Assembly (NCBI RefSeq): GCF_000197735.1
Contig: NC_014550.1
Span: 682,001 to 746,000 of the forward strand
DNA from: Glutamicibacter arilaitensis Re117
Lineage (GTDB): Bacteria; Actinomycetota; Actinomycetes; Actinomycetales; Micrococcaceae
Direction: 5' to 3'
Length of the DNA stretch: 64,000 nucleotides
The position numbers and the translations under genes were made by a program. This document shows, one piece after another, positions 1 to 8,365 of the stretch (within the stretch, counting starts at the first letter, position 1; each line of letters begins with the position of its first letter). The notes beneath the pieces are model-generated. The model ran no database searches, was not told the origin of the DNA, and saw nothing but the letters and a program-made list of their open reading frames with translations.

Positions 1-580
1 GAAAAGCGCACCCGGGCAAGCACGGCTCCATGAGCTGCTGGGAGAAGCCGACGCGCTGATCTTGGGGTATCGGCCGGGTGCGCTGGCCCGTGCAGGGCTT
101 GGGCTGGATGAATTGCGTGAACGGTACCCGGATTTGATCGTGGCTGAACTAAGCGCATGGGGCTTCGAAGGCTCGTGGGCGCAGCGGCGCGGGTTCGACA
201 GCATTGTGCAGGCCGCAACCGGTATTTCGCAGGCTTGCAGTGATGCCGGGCATCGCCCCGGTGCTCTTCCCGTGCAGGCGCTTGACCATGCCACTGGGTA
301 TGGGCTGGCCGCGGCGGTCATTGCCTTGGTGCGTGCACGTCGTGTCCAGCGGCAAACTGGTTCGGTGCGCTTCTCTCTAGCGCGCACAGCCGATGCCCTG
401 TTTGCCTTTGACGCTCCGCACCCGCCCGTGCAGTCTTTGGGCGAGGTGCAGCTGCGGCGGATGAGCAGTTCCTATGGCGAACTTGAATACGTCGGTCCAC
501 CGTTCAGCGTTGCTGGTCGAGAGCTGGACTTTGCCAAGCCGCCGCCGGTGTATGGACAAGATGAGCCAGTCTGGAACTAG
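1..580 (+). CDS. CaiB/BaiF family III CoA-transferase, 3' part
   Basis: The reading frame is open from base 2 to the stop at 580, so the gene starts before the window. The translated part carries the family pattern GYRPGALARAGLG followed by DELRERYPDLIVAELSAWG, typical of the middle of family III CoA-transferases, which move CoA between carboxylic acids. About 190 residues of the usual roughly 400 are visible. It converges on the PaaX-type gene; the two reading frames overlap by 4 bases at their 3' ends. Substrate cannot be inferred. Family assignment is fairly sure. Confidence 0.75.
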   Translation, partial: KSAPGQARLHELLGEADALILGYRPGALARAGLGLDELRERYPDLIVAELSAWGFEGSWAQRRGFDSIVQAATGISQACSDAGHRPGALPVQALDHATGYGLAAAVIALVRARRVQRQTGSVRFSLARTADALFAFDAPHPPVQSLGEVQLRRMSSSYGELEYVGPPFSVAGRELDFAKPPPVYGQDEPVWN

Positions 581-1416
581 CTGTCCAGAAGCGAACGGGC
601 AAACGCCGATGCTGGTTCTTGCAGGGCCTCGGATAATGCCATGAAGCGCTCGCGGCTTTCGGCGCCGGGCCACTGTGCCGGCAGCATGAACTCGGGCAAC
701 CCGGGATCCAGGTAGGGCAGGGCCCGCCATGAGTCGATCATGGTGACGTAGCCCCGGTAGGCGTTGGGCGGGGCGATGTCCTGGGCATCCACGGCTGCAG
801 TATTTTCCAGGAACGCTTCATGCAGCGCGGCGAGGCGCTGGAGATCCCACCATGCTCCGGCAGCCTGTTGCGGCGTCCCCGGGAAATGCGGTTGCTGAGC
901 GGTAAAAAGCGTCGCATGGTCCCTGGCACCCAGGGCGCTGAGCACCGCTGTTACTTCTGCTCGCAGGTACTCCGGGAAAATCCAGAGCCCGGCTGAAGCC
1001 ATGCCTCCGCCCAGCTGCAAGAAATGCTTGCGTATTTGATGGCGCAGAGAACGCAAGGCCTCGGGCAGCGAATAGGCCACCAGGCACCACGGGTCGGTTC
1101 CTGACATTTGCCGCGGGGTGAATATTCTTCGGGCCCCACGCTCGAACATCTGTTGCGCTGCGTGTGGAACGTGCAAGCTGGAAGCCTGCGAGGCTTCCAG
1201 CACCTGGCGATCGATCAGCCGCGAGATCGCAGTTTGCGCTGCTGGGACCGAAACTCCGGCGGCATGAGCCAGCTCCACGATCTGGGTGCGGGCCACGCCA
1301 GCTGCCTCATGTCGTACATAGAGACCGGTAATCGTGCGGATAATCGAGGTCGCACTTCCGGTGCGGGCCTCGAAATCATCGAGGCTCAGTGCCGAGAGGG
1401 AAGTATTACTTGCCAA
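577..1416 (-). CDS. PaaX family transcriptional regulator
   Basis: A 279-residue protein with an N-terminal winged-helix region (about residues 20-95: SIIRTITGLYVRHEAAGVARTQ onward) and a PaaX-type C-terminal region with aromatic-rich blocks. PaaX regulators repress aromatic-acid catabolism genes and respond to CoA thioesters. The start codon is TTG and overlaps the last 11 bases of the tryptophan 2,3-dioxygenase gene, so the two are probably cotranscribed and translationally coupled. The regulator may therefore control tryptophan breakdown; its ligand is not shown by the sequence. Confidence 0.8.
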   Translation of the reverse strand: MASNTSLSALSLDDFEARTGSATSIIRTITGLYVRHEAAGVARTQIVELAHAAGVSVPAAQTAISRLIDRQVLEASQASSLHVPHAAQQMFERGARRIFTPRQMSGTDPWCLVAYSLPEALRSLRHQIRKHFLQLGGGMASAGLWIFPEYLRAEVTAVLSALGARDHATLFTAQQPHFPGTPQQAAGAWWDLQRLAALHEAFLENTAAVDAQDIAPPNAYRGYVTMIDSWRALPYLDPGLPEFMLPAQWPGAESRERFMALSEALQEPASAFARSLLDS

Positions 1417-2272
1417 TTTCGGTACGCACCGCGAACAACTCGGGGAAGAAGGTCAGGTCCAGGGCGCGCTTGAGGAAGTCGACGCCCGAAGAGCCTCCGG
1501 TGCCTCGCTTGAAGCCAATGGTGCGCTGCACAACGCGCATGTGGCGGAAACGCCAGGCCTGGAAGTTATCCTCGACGTCCACCAAGTCCTCGCAGGCCTG
1601 GTAGAAGCCCCAGCGGGTGTCCTCGGATTCGTAGATGTCCTTGAATACCGGGACCAGCGCTTCTTGGAATGCCCATGGCTTGGTCACGTCGCGGGAGAGC
1701 ACTTCTTCGGGTATGGCGTAGCCGTGGCGGGCCAACGCGGCGAGGAAGACGTCGTACAGTCCTGGCTCGTGAAGCAACTTGGTCAGTACCTCGTGGGCCT
1801 TTGGGTCTGCTTCGTGGACCTTGAGCATGCCTTCGTGCTTGTTGCCCAGAATGAATTCGACGGCGCGGTACTGGAAGGACTGGAATCCGGAAGAAGAGCC
1901 GAGGAAGTCGCGGAACTGCGCGTATTCGCGAGGGGTCAATGTTGCCAGTACGGACCACTGTTCGGTGAGGGTCTTTTGGATGTGCTTGACACGAGCAAGG
2001 CATTTCAGCGCCTTGCCGAAATCGTCGACCTCCAGCAGGCGGCGGGCCTCCAGGAGTTCGTGGAGCATGAGCTTCAGCCACAGTTCGCTGGTCTGGTGCT
2101 GGATAATGAACAGCATTTCATCGTGATGCTCGGGAACGCTGACCGGGTGCTGTGCTGACAGGATGCGATCCAGGTCGAGGTAGCTGCCGTAGGACATGGT
2201 GTTTTTGAAATCCGTGCGGACACCGTCTTCAATGTCGCGCTGATTCTCGGTCTGTGGCTGGTGATTGCTCAT
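1406..2272 (-). CDS. kynA: tryptophan 2,3-dioxygenase
   Basis: A 288-residue cytosolic haem enzyme that opens the indole ring of L-tryptophan to N-formylkynurenine, the first step of the kynurenine route. Family signatures are clear: YGSYLDLDRILSAQ, then FIIQHQTSELWLK near residues 55-67, where the distal His and substrate-binding residues lie, and TGGSSGVDFL near the C-terminus. Length is normal for bacterial TDO. It is first in a short operon with the PaaX-type regulator. The remaining kynurenine-pathway genes are not in the window. No good Shine-Dalgarno is visible before the ATG. Confidence 0.95.
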   Translation of the reverse strand: MSNHQPQTENQRDIEDGVRTDFKNTMSYGSYLDLDRILSAQHPVSVPEHHDEMLFIIQHQTSELWLKLMLHELLEARRLLEVDDFGKALKCLARVKHIQKTLTEQWSVLATLTPREYAQFRDFLGSSSGFQSFQYRAVEFILGNKHEGMLKVHEADPKAHEVLTKLLHEPGLYDVFLAALARHGYAIPEEVLSRDVTKPWAFQEALVPVFKDIYESEDTRWGFYQACEDLVDVEDNFQAWRFRHMRVVQRTIGFKRGTGGSSGVDFLKRALDLTFFPELFAVRTEIGK

Positions 2273-2422
2273 AGGCAGAGAATATCAATAAAGTTGCGAC
2301 CGTCATAATAGTGAAAATCTGTTCTGGGGCTCGGAACCAGCTGAGGGCCGGTGTTGGGAATACCCTCAGTGCCACCGCTGTTGATACATGCATACGCATA
2401 TAAACAGTGAAGGGTAGAAGCA

Positions 2423-3106
2423 ATGGGCAAATCAATAGTTGTCATCAGCGGCGGCTTGGGCACTCCATCGAGCTCCTCGCTGCTGGGCTCGCGAATCGGG
2501 CAGGATATTGCTGATCAGCTTGCGTCAGCCGGGGTGCAAACTCACGTGCGCAATGTTGAACTTCGCGAGCACGCCAGCGACATTGCCAACAACATGCTCA
2601 CCGGATTCGCCGCACCGGGCCTGCAGGACGTCATCGATGCAGTGACAGAAGCAGACGTGCTGGTTGCCGTGACCCCGGTGTTCACGGCCTCGGTCTCCGG
2701 CCTGTTCAAGTCTTTCCTTGATGTCTTGGACCCTAAATCCCTGAGCGGCAAGCCGGTGGTGCTGGCCGCCACGGCAGGAACCCAGCGTCATCAGCTGGCT
2801 ATCGACTACGCCATGCGCCCGATCTTCTCCTACCTCCGGGCGCACATCATGTCGACAACCATATTTGCCGCGTCCGAAGATTTCGGTGGCCAAGGGCTCT
2901 CCGGAACGCTCTCGGATCGCGCTCGCCGGGTTGCGCGGGAAGTTGTTCTGGCACTGTCACTGAGCGACGGGACCTCATCGACTGGCACGCAATTGAGCGA
3001 TACTCGTTCCATTGCTCCCTCGGTGAGTGAATTTGCTGATCCAGACGATGAGCTCAGCTCACTGCCGTTTGAATCCCTGCTGGCAAACCTCAAATCCGGC
3101 TCCTGA
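2423..3106 (+). CDS. NAD(P)H-dependent FMN reductase, CE1759-like
   Basis: A 227-residue flavodoxin-fold protein. It opens with VVISGGLGTPSSSSLLG (phosphate-binding loop) and has VTPVFTASVSGLFKSFLD in the middle, the pattern of NADPH-dependent FMN reductases of the type paired with luciferase-like monooxygenases. It probably supplies reduced flavin. An AGGG-type Shine-Dalgarno lies about 10 bases before the ATG. The C-terminal 30 residues are Ser/Asp/Glu-rich and look disordered. It is monocistronic, divergent from kynA, and ends at a strong terminator. Confidence 0.8.
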   Translation: MGKSIVVISGGLGTPSSSSLLGSRIGQDIADQLASAGVQTHVRNVELREHASDIANNMLTGFAAPGLQDVIDAVTEADVLVAVTPVFTASVSGLFKSFLDVLDPKSLSGKPVVLAATAGTQRHQLAIDYAMRPIFSYLRAHIMSTTIFAASEDFGGQGLSGTLSDRARRVAREVVLALSLSDGTSSTGTQLSDTRSIAPSVSEFADPDDELSSLPFESLLANLKSGS

Positions 3107-3126
3107 GACACTCTTGCTTCGACTGC

Positions 3127-3178
3127 CTGATCCCACCGCCTGCAGTTCGGACCTGCCGCAGGCGGTGGGATCAGTTTT
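3127..3178 (+). terminator. rho-independent terminator after FMN reductase gene
   Basis: A perfect 17-bp stem (3127-3143 with 3158-3174, GC-rich) with a 14-base loop is followed by TTTT. It lies 21 bases after the FMN reductase stop. Confidence 0.9.
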
Positions 3179-3346
3179 GATGCACTGTGCAAACTGGCAG
3201 CCCCTTCATAAGTAGGCGAAAATGTTAGTACGATGTGCCATCATTCTCGAAGCTCGGTACGATCAAGAACCGTGAGCCAGGTCATTTCTTCGACATTGTG
3301 ACAGCTCCAAAAGGTTTGAATTAAGAAGCGAAAGGTGTAGCCGCCG

Positions 3347-4132
3347 ATGCTATCCGAGGAAACAATCACGGCCATTGCCGATGAGCTGGTCCAAGCTGGC
3401 CAGACGCGCACGCCCGTGCCACGTCTGACTGCCCGTTACCCAGAAATGACGGTTGAAGATTCCTATCGAGTTCAGAATCTGTGGCGCCAGCGCTCCGAAG
3501 CCGCCGGCCGTGAGTTGGTTGGCCGCAAGATCGGTCTGACCTCCCGAGCCATGCAGATGGCTACCGGAATCACCGAGCCGGACTACGGAATCATCTTCGA
3601 TGACATGGTCTACGATTCCGGAGCAAAGCTGAAGTGGGAAGACTTCACCGGTGCACGAGTCGAGATGGAACTGGCATTCAAGCTCAAGAAGGACATCGAA
3701 GGTCCACGAGCGAACATCTTCGACGTACTCGAAGCTACTGAATATGTCATTCCTGCGCTGGAAATTCTTGATGCCCGGGTGGAGATGGAAGGCCGCACCA
3801 TTGTGGACACCATCAGCGACAACGCGGCCATGGGCGCCATGGTGATTGGCGGCAATCCGGTCAAGCCGGAAAATATTGACCTGCGCTGGGTCTCGGGCAT
3901 CTTGTTCAAGAACCAGACTGTTGAAGAAACCGGCGTCGCAGCCGGTGTGCTGAACCATCCGGCCGCAGGCGTCTACTGGCTGGCCAACAAGATTGCCCCG
4001 CACGGAGACAAGCTCAAAGCCGGAGAAATCATCTTGGCTGGCTCCTTCACCCGCCCTATGTGGGTCAACGCAGGAGACACCGTTTTTGCTGATTACGGAC
4101 CGCTAGGAACTGTCACATGTCATTTCGAGTAG
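3347..4132 (+). CDS. hpaH: 2-oxo-hept-4-ene-1,7-dioate hydratase
   Basis: A 261-residue member of the fumarylacetoacetase-like hydratase family. It hydrates 2-oxohept-4-ene-1,7-dioate in the lower meta-cleavage pathway of homoprotocatechuate (from 4-hydroxyphenylacetate). Key blocks are VGRKIGLTS, MELAFKLKKDIEGP with the metal-binding Glu residues, and NPAxGVxWLANK-like sequence near residue 205. The last 16 bases overlap hpaI, so the two are translationally coupled. The upper-pathway genes (hpaB, hpaD, hpaE) are absent from the window. Confidence 0.9.
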   Translation: MLSEETITAIADELVQAGQTRTPVPRLTARYPEMTVEDSYRVQNLWRQRSEAAGRELVGRKIGLTSRAMQMATGITEPDYGIIFDDMVYDSGAKLKWEDFTGARVEMELAFKLKKDIEGPRANIFDVLEATEYVIPALEILDARVEMEGRTIVDTISDNAAMGAMVIGGNPVKPENIDLRWVSGILFKNQTVEETGVAAGVLNHPAAGVYWLANKIAPHGDKLKAGEIILAGSFTRPMWVNAGDTVFADYGPLGTVTCHFE

Positions 4133-4926
4133 AACCAGATTCATCGCTGAAAGACGCGCTCAAGGACGCGGACCACTCGTTGGCCGGCGTCTGGGTGTGC
4201 TCCGCTTCGCCGCTGATTGCTGAAATCTGCGCGGGCGCGGGATTCGACTGGCTGTTCATCGACGCCGAGCATTCGCCCAACGACCTGCAAAATGTCCTGG
4301 CCCAGCTGCAAGCGGTACGCAGCTACCCAGTAGTTCCTGTGGTCCGCCCGGCGGTCAACGACCCGGTGCTCATCAAGCAGTACCTGGATCTGGGCGTGCA
4401 ATCGCTGATCATCCCGATGGTCAATGACGCCCAGCAAGCCGCCGCCGCGGTAGCCGCCTGCCAGTACCCGCCTAAGGGCGTGCGCGGCGTCGGGTCGGCA
4501 CTGGCTCGCTCAGCTCGTTGGAACCGCATTCCCGAGTACCTGACCCGTGCTGATGAAACCATTACCATCATGGTGCAGATCGAAGCGGATGAAGCAGTAC
4601 GCAACGTTGAGGAAATCGTTGCCACGCCGGGCGTGGATGGAATCTTCATCGGGCCTTCGGACCTGGCTGCTTCCATGGGAGTCATTGGCCAGCAGAGCCA
4701 CCCAGATGTGGTCGCTGCCGTGCTCAAGTCCATCAACGCCGCCAAGGCCGCTGGCAAGTACGCCGGGGTTAACGCCTTCGACCAGAAGAGCGCCCGCGAA
4801 TACATGGACGCCGGCGCGGACTACGTCGGTGTAGGCGCCGATGTGGCGCTGCTAGCCCGTGCCACCGAAGCACTGGCTGCAAGCTTCAGCTCCGAAGCCC
4901 AAAGCAAGGCCCCGCAGAGCTACTAG
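4117..4926 (+). CDS. hpaI: 4-hydroxy-2-oxoheptanedioate aldolase (HpcH/HpaI family)
   Basis: A 269-residue class II aldolase that splits 4-hydroxy-2-oxoheptanedioate into pyruvate and succinate semialdehyde. The TIM-barrel signatures are DWLFIDAEHSPND (catalytic His), IEADEAVRNVEEI (metal Glu) and GIFIGPSDLAAS (metal Asp). It follows hpaH with a 16-base overlap and catalyses the next reaction. The C-terminal end (about 15 residues, Ser/Gln/Lys-rich) is slightly longer than usual. Confidence 0.92.
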   Translation: MSFRVEPDSSLKDALKDADHSLAGVWVCSASPLIAEICAGAGFDWLFIDAEHSPNDLQNVLAQLQAVRSYPVVPVVRPAVNDPVLIKQYLDLGVQSLIIPMVNDAQQAAAAVAACQYPPKGVRGVGSALARSARWNRIPEYLTRADETITIMVQIEADEAVRNVEEIVATPGVDGIFIGPSDLAASMGVIGQQSHPDVVAAVLKSINAAKAAGKYAGVNAFDQKSAREYMDAGADYVGVGADVALLARATEALAASFSSEAQSKAPQSY

Positions 4927-4989
4927 CACCGGTTTTCTAGGCAACCCTTCAGCTCATCATTGCGCGTCGATCGAGGTCGGCCGGCGCCA

Positions 4990-6321
4990 ATGATGGCAAC
5001 ATTGAAGTTGATGAGCCGCGAAAAGAAACCCATGAAGACAGTGATGTTGCGCCTGCGCAACGGCTGGCCGATGCCCCTGGCGTTGCAGGGGGTCTTCGAG
5101 ATCCTGCAATCAGTGGTCTTCTGCCTTGCCCTGATCGCCCTGCCATTGATTGCCGTCTACTTCAGCGGCGGGTTCCTCGAAGACTCATTTGAGACCATTT
5201 TGCAGTTCGCCGGATTCATCTGGCTGCTCATCCACGGGGTGCCCGTGGAGATCTTGAACCTCGGCCCCGAAGCTGACCCCAGCTCGGTGACCGGATGGGC
5301 CACGCTGATCCCACTGGGACTATCGCTGTTGCCTTTCCTCTTCTGCCTGCGGGCAGGACGCCGCATCGCTCGCGCTTCCTACACCGACCAGCTGTGGCAG
5401 GGGTTGCTTGGCGCATTCGTAGCCTATGGCGCCATCGGCACCGGTATCGGGTTCTTGGCGAATAATGCTTACGCGCAGGTCAATATCCTCGCCGCGGCAT
5501 TCATCCCGTTGATCATTGCCCTGGTGGGCCTGATTATCGGCGCTCGACGCGAGGCGGGGTCCTGGGCCCGGCTTTTCGGAGTCGATACCGCCGCATATAT
5601 CCAGCGAGTTTCACCGCACCGCCGCTGGGCAGGCTCCTACGTGTGGCATGTAATCGTTGCCGGATTCCTCGGATATGTGGCCGCCGTGGGAATCTCCGGA
5701 TTGCTGCTGACCATTAACCTCGGCGTGCATTGGACAGATGTCGCCAACGTATCGCAGGAATTGCGTCCGGGCCCCATCGGTTCCGCGACGTTGACCCTGG
5801 TGCAGCTGTCCTATGTCCCTAATGCGGTGTTCTGGGTCTTGTCATGGATCAGCGGCGGCGGTTTCAGCATTGGCACCGGCAGCACCCTATCCACCTTGGA
5901 AACCACCGTCGGCCCGCTCCCATCGATTCCAATGCTCGCTTCGCTGCCTTCAGGGGAAGTGGCGCATCAGTGGCTCTTCCTGCTGATTCCGGTGGCTGCA
6001 GGCATCGTGGCCGGCTGGTACTTCCTGCGCGTGGGCGAGAACCACCTCGAAGACTGGTTCGCCCGCCGCATTCCATTCAATTCTCTGTCGCTGGCCGCCT
6101 CGACCGCATGCTTGGCAGTGTTTACGGGCATCGTCACCGGACTGCTGAGCCTGATTGGCTCCTGGATGTCCTCTGGCTCCCTGGCCATCGGCCGGCTGGT
6201 GGAGATCGGCCCTAATATGTGGGCGACCGCAGGTGCCCTGGCCCTGCAAATCGGCGTGGGCACCGCGATCGGCTACTTGATTGCACCGCTGTTCGAGACC
6301 GACCCGGTACTCGAAGGCTAG
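4990..6321 (+). CDS. DUF6350 polytopic membrane protein
   Basis: A membrane protein of about 443 residues with roughly nine to ten hydrophobic segments, matching the actinobacterial DUF6350 family that usually sits directly upstream of purN and purH. Its function is not established from sequence; a related mycobacterial protein is linked to cell division. The frame is open from a TTG at 4960. ATG 4990 is preferred because GAGG lies 13 bases upstream, but the ATGs at 5011 and 5032 are also possible. Here two minus-strand genes separate it from purN. Confidence 0.75.
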   Translation: MMATLKLMSREKKPMKTVMLRLRNGWPMPLALQGVFEILQSVVFCLALIALPLIAVYFSGGFLEDSFETILQFAGFIWLLIHGVPVEILNLGPEADPSSVTGWATLIPLGLSLLPFLFCLRAGRRIARASYTDQLWQGLLGAFVAYGAIGTGIGFLANNAYAQVNILAAAFIPLIIALVGLIIGARREAGSWARLFGVDTAAYIQRVSPHRRWAGSYVWHVIVAGFLGYVAAVGISGLLLTINLGVHWTDVANVSQELRPGPIGSATLTLVQLSYVPNAVFWVLSWISGGGFSIGTGSTLSTLETTVGPLPSIPMLASLPSGEVAHQWLFLLIPVAAGIVAGWYFLRVGENHLEDWFARRIPFNSLSLAASTACLAVFTGIVTGLLSLIGSWMSSGSLAIGRLVEIGPNMWATAGALALQIGVGTAIGYLIAPLFETDPVLEG

Positions 6322-6339
6322 CGTCGCGCCAGCAAACTC

Positions 6340-6978
6340 CTAGGTCAGGCTGGCCAGAACCAGCGGATCGGCTTCGGAGCGATTGATGGTGATCGTGCCA
6401 AGTTCCTTGGCCGTTGCTTCTTCCATCACCAGCAGCACCGCATCGTTCTCGGAGATTACCTGGATGTCTTCAGCCTTGATATCCGGGTGCTCAGCGCGAA
6501 GCCCAGTCATCGAGTTCTCCACGGTCACAGAACTGATACCGGCAGGCAGCAGATAGGTGACGACCTCCAGGCTGTTCTCTCCGCCATCGACCTTCAGCGG
6601 AACACCGTTCTCCACCACGTAGTCCATGGTCGGGCAGGTGGTGCCAGCGATTTCAAAATCGCCATCTTTCTGTTCCGGTTTCGGTATGGTCACCATGCAC
6701 AGCTGGCCCTCGTTGCCTACAGCAACATAGTGCTTGCCGAAATCTGAAGTGGCCAACAAGTGGCGGGTTTGCGCGTCGTAGGAGTCGGTGTCTTCAAAAC
6801 CTTCTGGAAGCTTGTCGCCATCGCTCTGCGTTTGCGCCAGAAGCGGCAGGAATTCTTCAGCCGAAGGAACGGGAAGAGAAGATTCTTCGGTCTGCGGAGC
6901 GCTAGCCGAACACGCGTTCAAGGACAGGAGTCCAGTGAGAGTCAATGCCGCAATTTTTCCCAGATGTGCCTTTGGCAT
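6340..6978 (-). CDS. hypothetical secreted lipoprotein
   Basis: The chosen ATG at 6978 gives 212 residues that begin with a lipoprotein signal peptide: MPKAHLGK, a hydrophobic stretch and the lipobox LNAC. The mature protein is Ser/Glu-rich at first, then predicted mixed alpha/beta with two conserved-looking Cys (LCMVTI and TTCPTM) that could form a disulfide. The frame is open 44 codons further upstream, but that extension would bury the signal peptide. No family is recognised. It converges on the DUF6350 gene. Confidence 0.65.
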   Translation of the reverse strand: MPKAHLGKIAALTLTGLLSLNACSASAPQTEESSLPVPSAEEFLPLLAQTQSDGDKLPEGFEDTDSYDAQTRHLLATSDFGKHYVAVGNEGQLCMVTIPKPEQKDGDFEIAGTTCPTMDYVVENGVPLKVDGGENSLEVVTYLLPAGISSVTVENSMTGLRAEHPDIKAEDIQVISENDAVLLVMEEATAKELGTITINRSEADPLVLASLT

Positions 6979-7082
6979 CACTGCCTGGCTCCTTACATAG
7001 AACTGTTGTGAACGTACGCCAAGAAGTCTAGCCAAAGACCGGACCACCTTCCATTTAGCCAAATTGCTTGTGTCGAAAGCGA

Positions 7083-7616
7083 TTAGCTGGTTTCTGCCGT
7101 CAGATCCCACAGGTGATGGACGATGTCATGCCAGGCATACTGATTCAACGTCTCTACGGTGAATGCGGCACCGTTTGAGCGCAGCCCGCGACGGGAATAC
7201 TGCGTGGGATCGATCGCTGAGAGTTTCGCGACGTATTGGGTGGCGCCTTCGCGCAAGCGTTCGGCGACTTCACCAGCCGTCAAAGAATTGTAATTGCCTT
7301 CATCAGCGGCCTGATCCTGATCCCAGTTGGGGAAGGTCGGGTCCTCTTGTTCCAGCATCAGGTTAAAGCGCCCCACCATGACTTGCAGCATTTCGGCTAC
7401 GTGGGCAACATACTCCTGATCACTCCAACGGGCAGGGTTCGTACGGGTCTGCGCATCGGGGCGGGCCAGGACCTGGATGTAGCGGTCGACATATGCCGGC
7501 AGCTGGACGATGACATCGGATAGGCTGATATTTCGCACGTCGTAGGCGCACTGCTGGCACACAGTTTCCAGGACAACGGTCCAGTTCTTCTGGTCAGGAA
7601 CTATCTGGCTCATCAA
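7083..7616 (-). CDS. DinB-like / maleylpyruvate isomerase-type helical protein
   Basis: A 177-residue four-helix-bundle protein. The spaced histidines of the DinB metal site are visible: VAHVAEM near residue 93 and HDIVHHLWDL near the C-terminus. In actinobacteria this fold includes mycothiol-dependent transferases, so a thiol-transfer role is possible but unproven. It lies just upstream of the lipoprotein gene on the same strand, with its start about 150 bases from purN, which is divergent. Confidence 0.6.
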   Translation of the reverse strand: MMSQIVPDQKNWTVVLETVCQQCAYDVRNISLSDVIVQLPAYVDRYIQVLARPDAQTRTNPARWSDQEYVAHVAEMLQVMVGRFNLMLEQEDPTFPNWDQDQAADEGNYNSLTAGEVAERLREGATQYVAKLSAIDPTQYSRRGLRSNGAAFTVETLNQYAWHDIVHHLWDLTAETS

Positions 7617-7763
7617 AGACCTCCAAGTCGAATCGCCGATATGAAGCCCAGTCTATGACTGCAGCTGTGCAGCGGTGCGCGAATATGACATCTGCACTCA
7701 AAGTGCGTGCAACATTGCCACCGCGATGAAGCGCAAGCCCCGGAGAACCGTAGAATTGAACGC

Positions 7764-8333
7764 ATGCGCATTGTGGTTTTGGTTTCAGGCACCGGTTCTA
7801 ATCTCCAAGCAGTTATTGACGCAGTGGCCCAAGGCCAGCTGCAAGACGTTGAGATCGCGGCGGTCGGTGCAGACAAGCACGACACCTACGGTGTGCAGCG
7901 TTCTGCCGAAGCTGGCATTGAGACCTTTGTCGTGAACTTCAAGGACTTTGCTGACCGCGGAGATTGGAATCATGCACTGACCGAAAAGTGCCTGTCCTAC
8001 GCCCCGGACTATGTTGTTTCTTCGGGTTTCATGCGCATTGTCGGTGAAGAATTCATCAACGCATTTGACGGCACCTACATCAACACCCACCCTGCGCTGC
8101 TTCCGTCCTTCCCCGGCGCCCACGGAGTGCGTGATGCCCTGGCCTATGGCGTGAAAGTTACCGGCTGTACTGTGCACATTGCCGATGCCGGTGTTGATAC
8201 CGGTCCCATCCTGCGCCAGGAAGCGGTCGCCATCGAGGCAGATGACACCGAAGAGAGCCTGCACGAGCGCATCAAGGTCGTTGAACGGCGCCTGCTCATC
8301 GCGACCCTGGCTGATTTGGCCCAAGGAAAATAA
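7764..8333 (+). CDS. purN: phosphoribosylglycinamide formyltransferase
   Basis: A 189-residue GART that transfers the formyl group of 10-formyl-THF to glycinamide ribonucleotide (third step of purine synthesis). The start at 7764 gives MRIVVLVSGTGSNLQAVID, the phosphate-binding loop. The catalytic set is present: INTHPALLPSFPGAHG (Asn/His region) and the Asp in DAGVDTGPIL. The frame is open 19 codons upstream without family similarity. In relatives it sits between DUF6350 and purH; here the three are spread over 13 kb. Confidence 0.95.
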   Translation: MRIVVLVSGTGSNLQAVIDAVAQGQLQDVEIAAVGADKHDTYGVQRSAEAGIETFVVNFKDFADRGDWNHALTEKCLSYAPDYVVSSGFMRIVGEEFINAFDGTYINTHPALLPSFPGAHGVRDALAYGVKVTGCTVHIADAGVDTGPILRQEAVAIEADDTEESLHERIKVVERRLLIATLADLAQGK

Positions 8334-8365
8334 TTCAATGCCCACCACGTAAAATTGGTGGGGAG

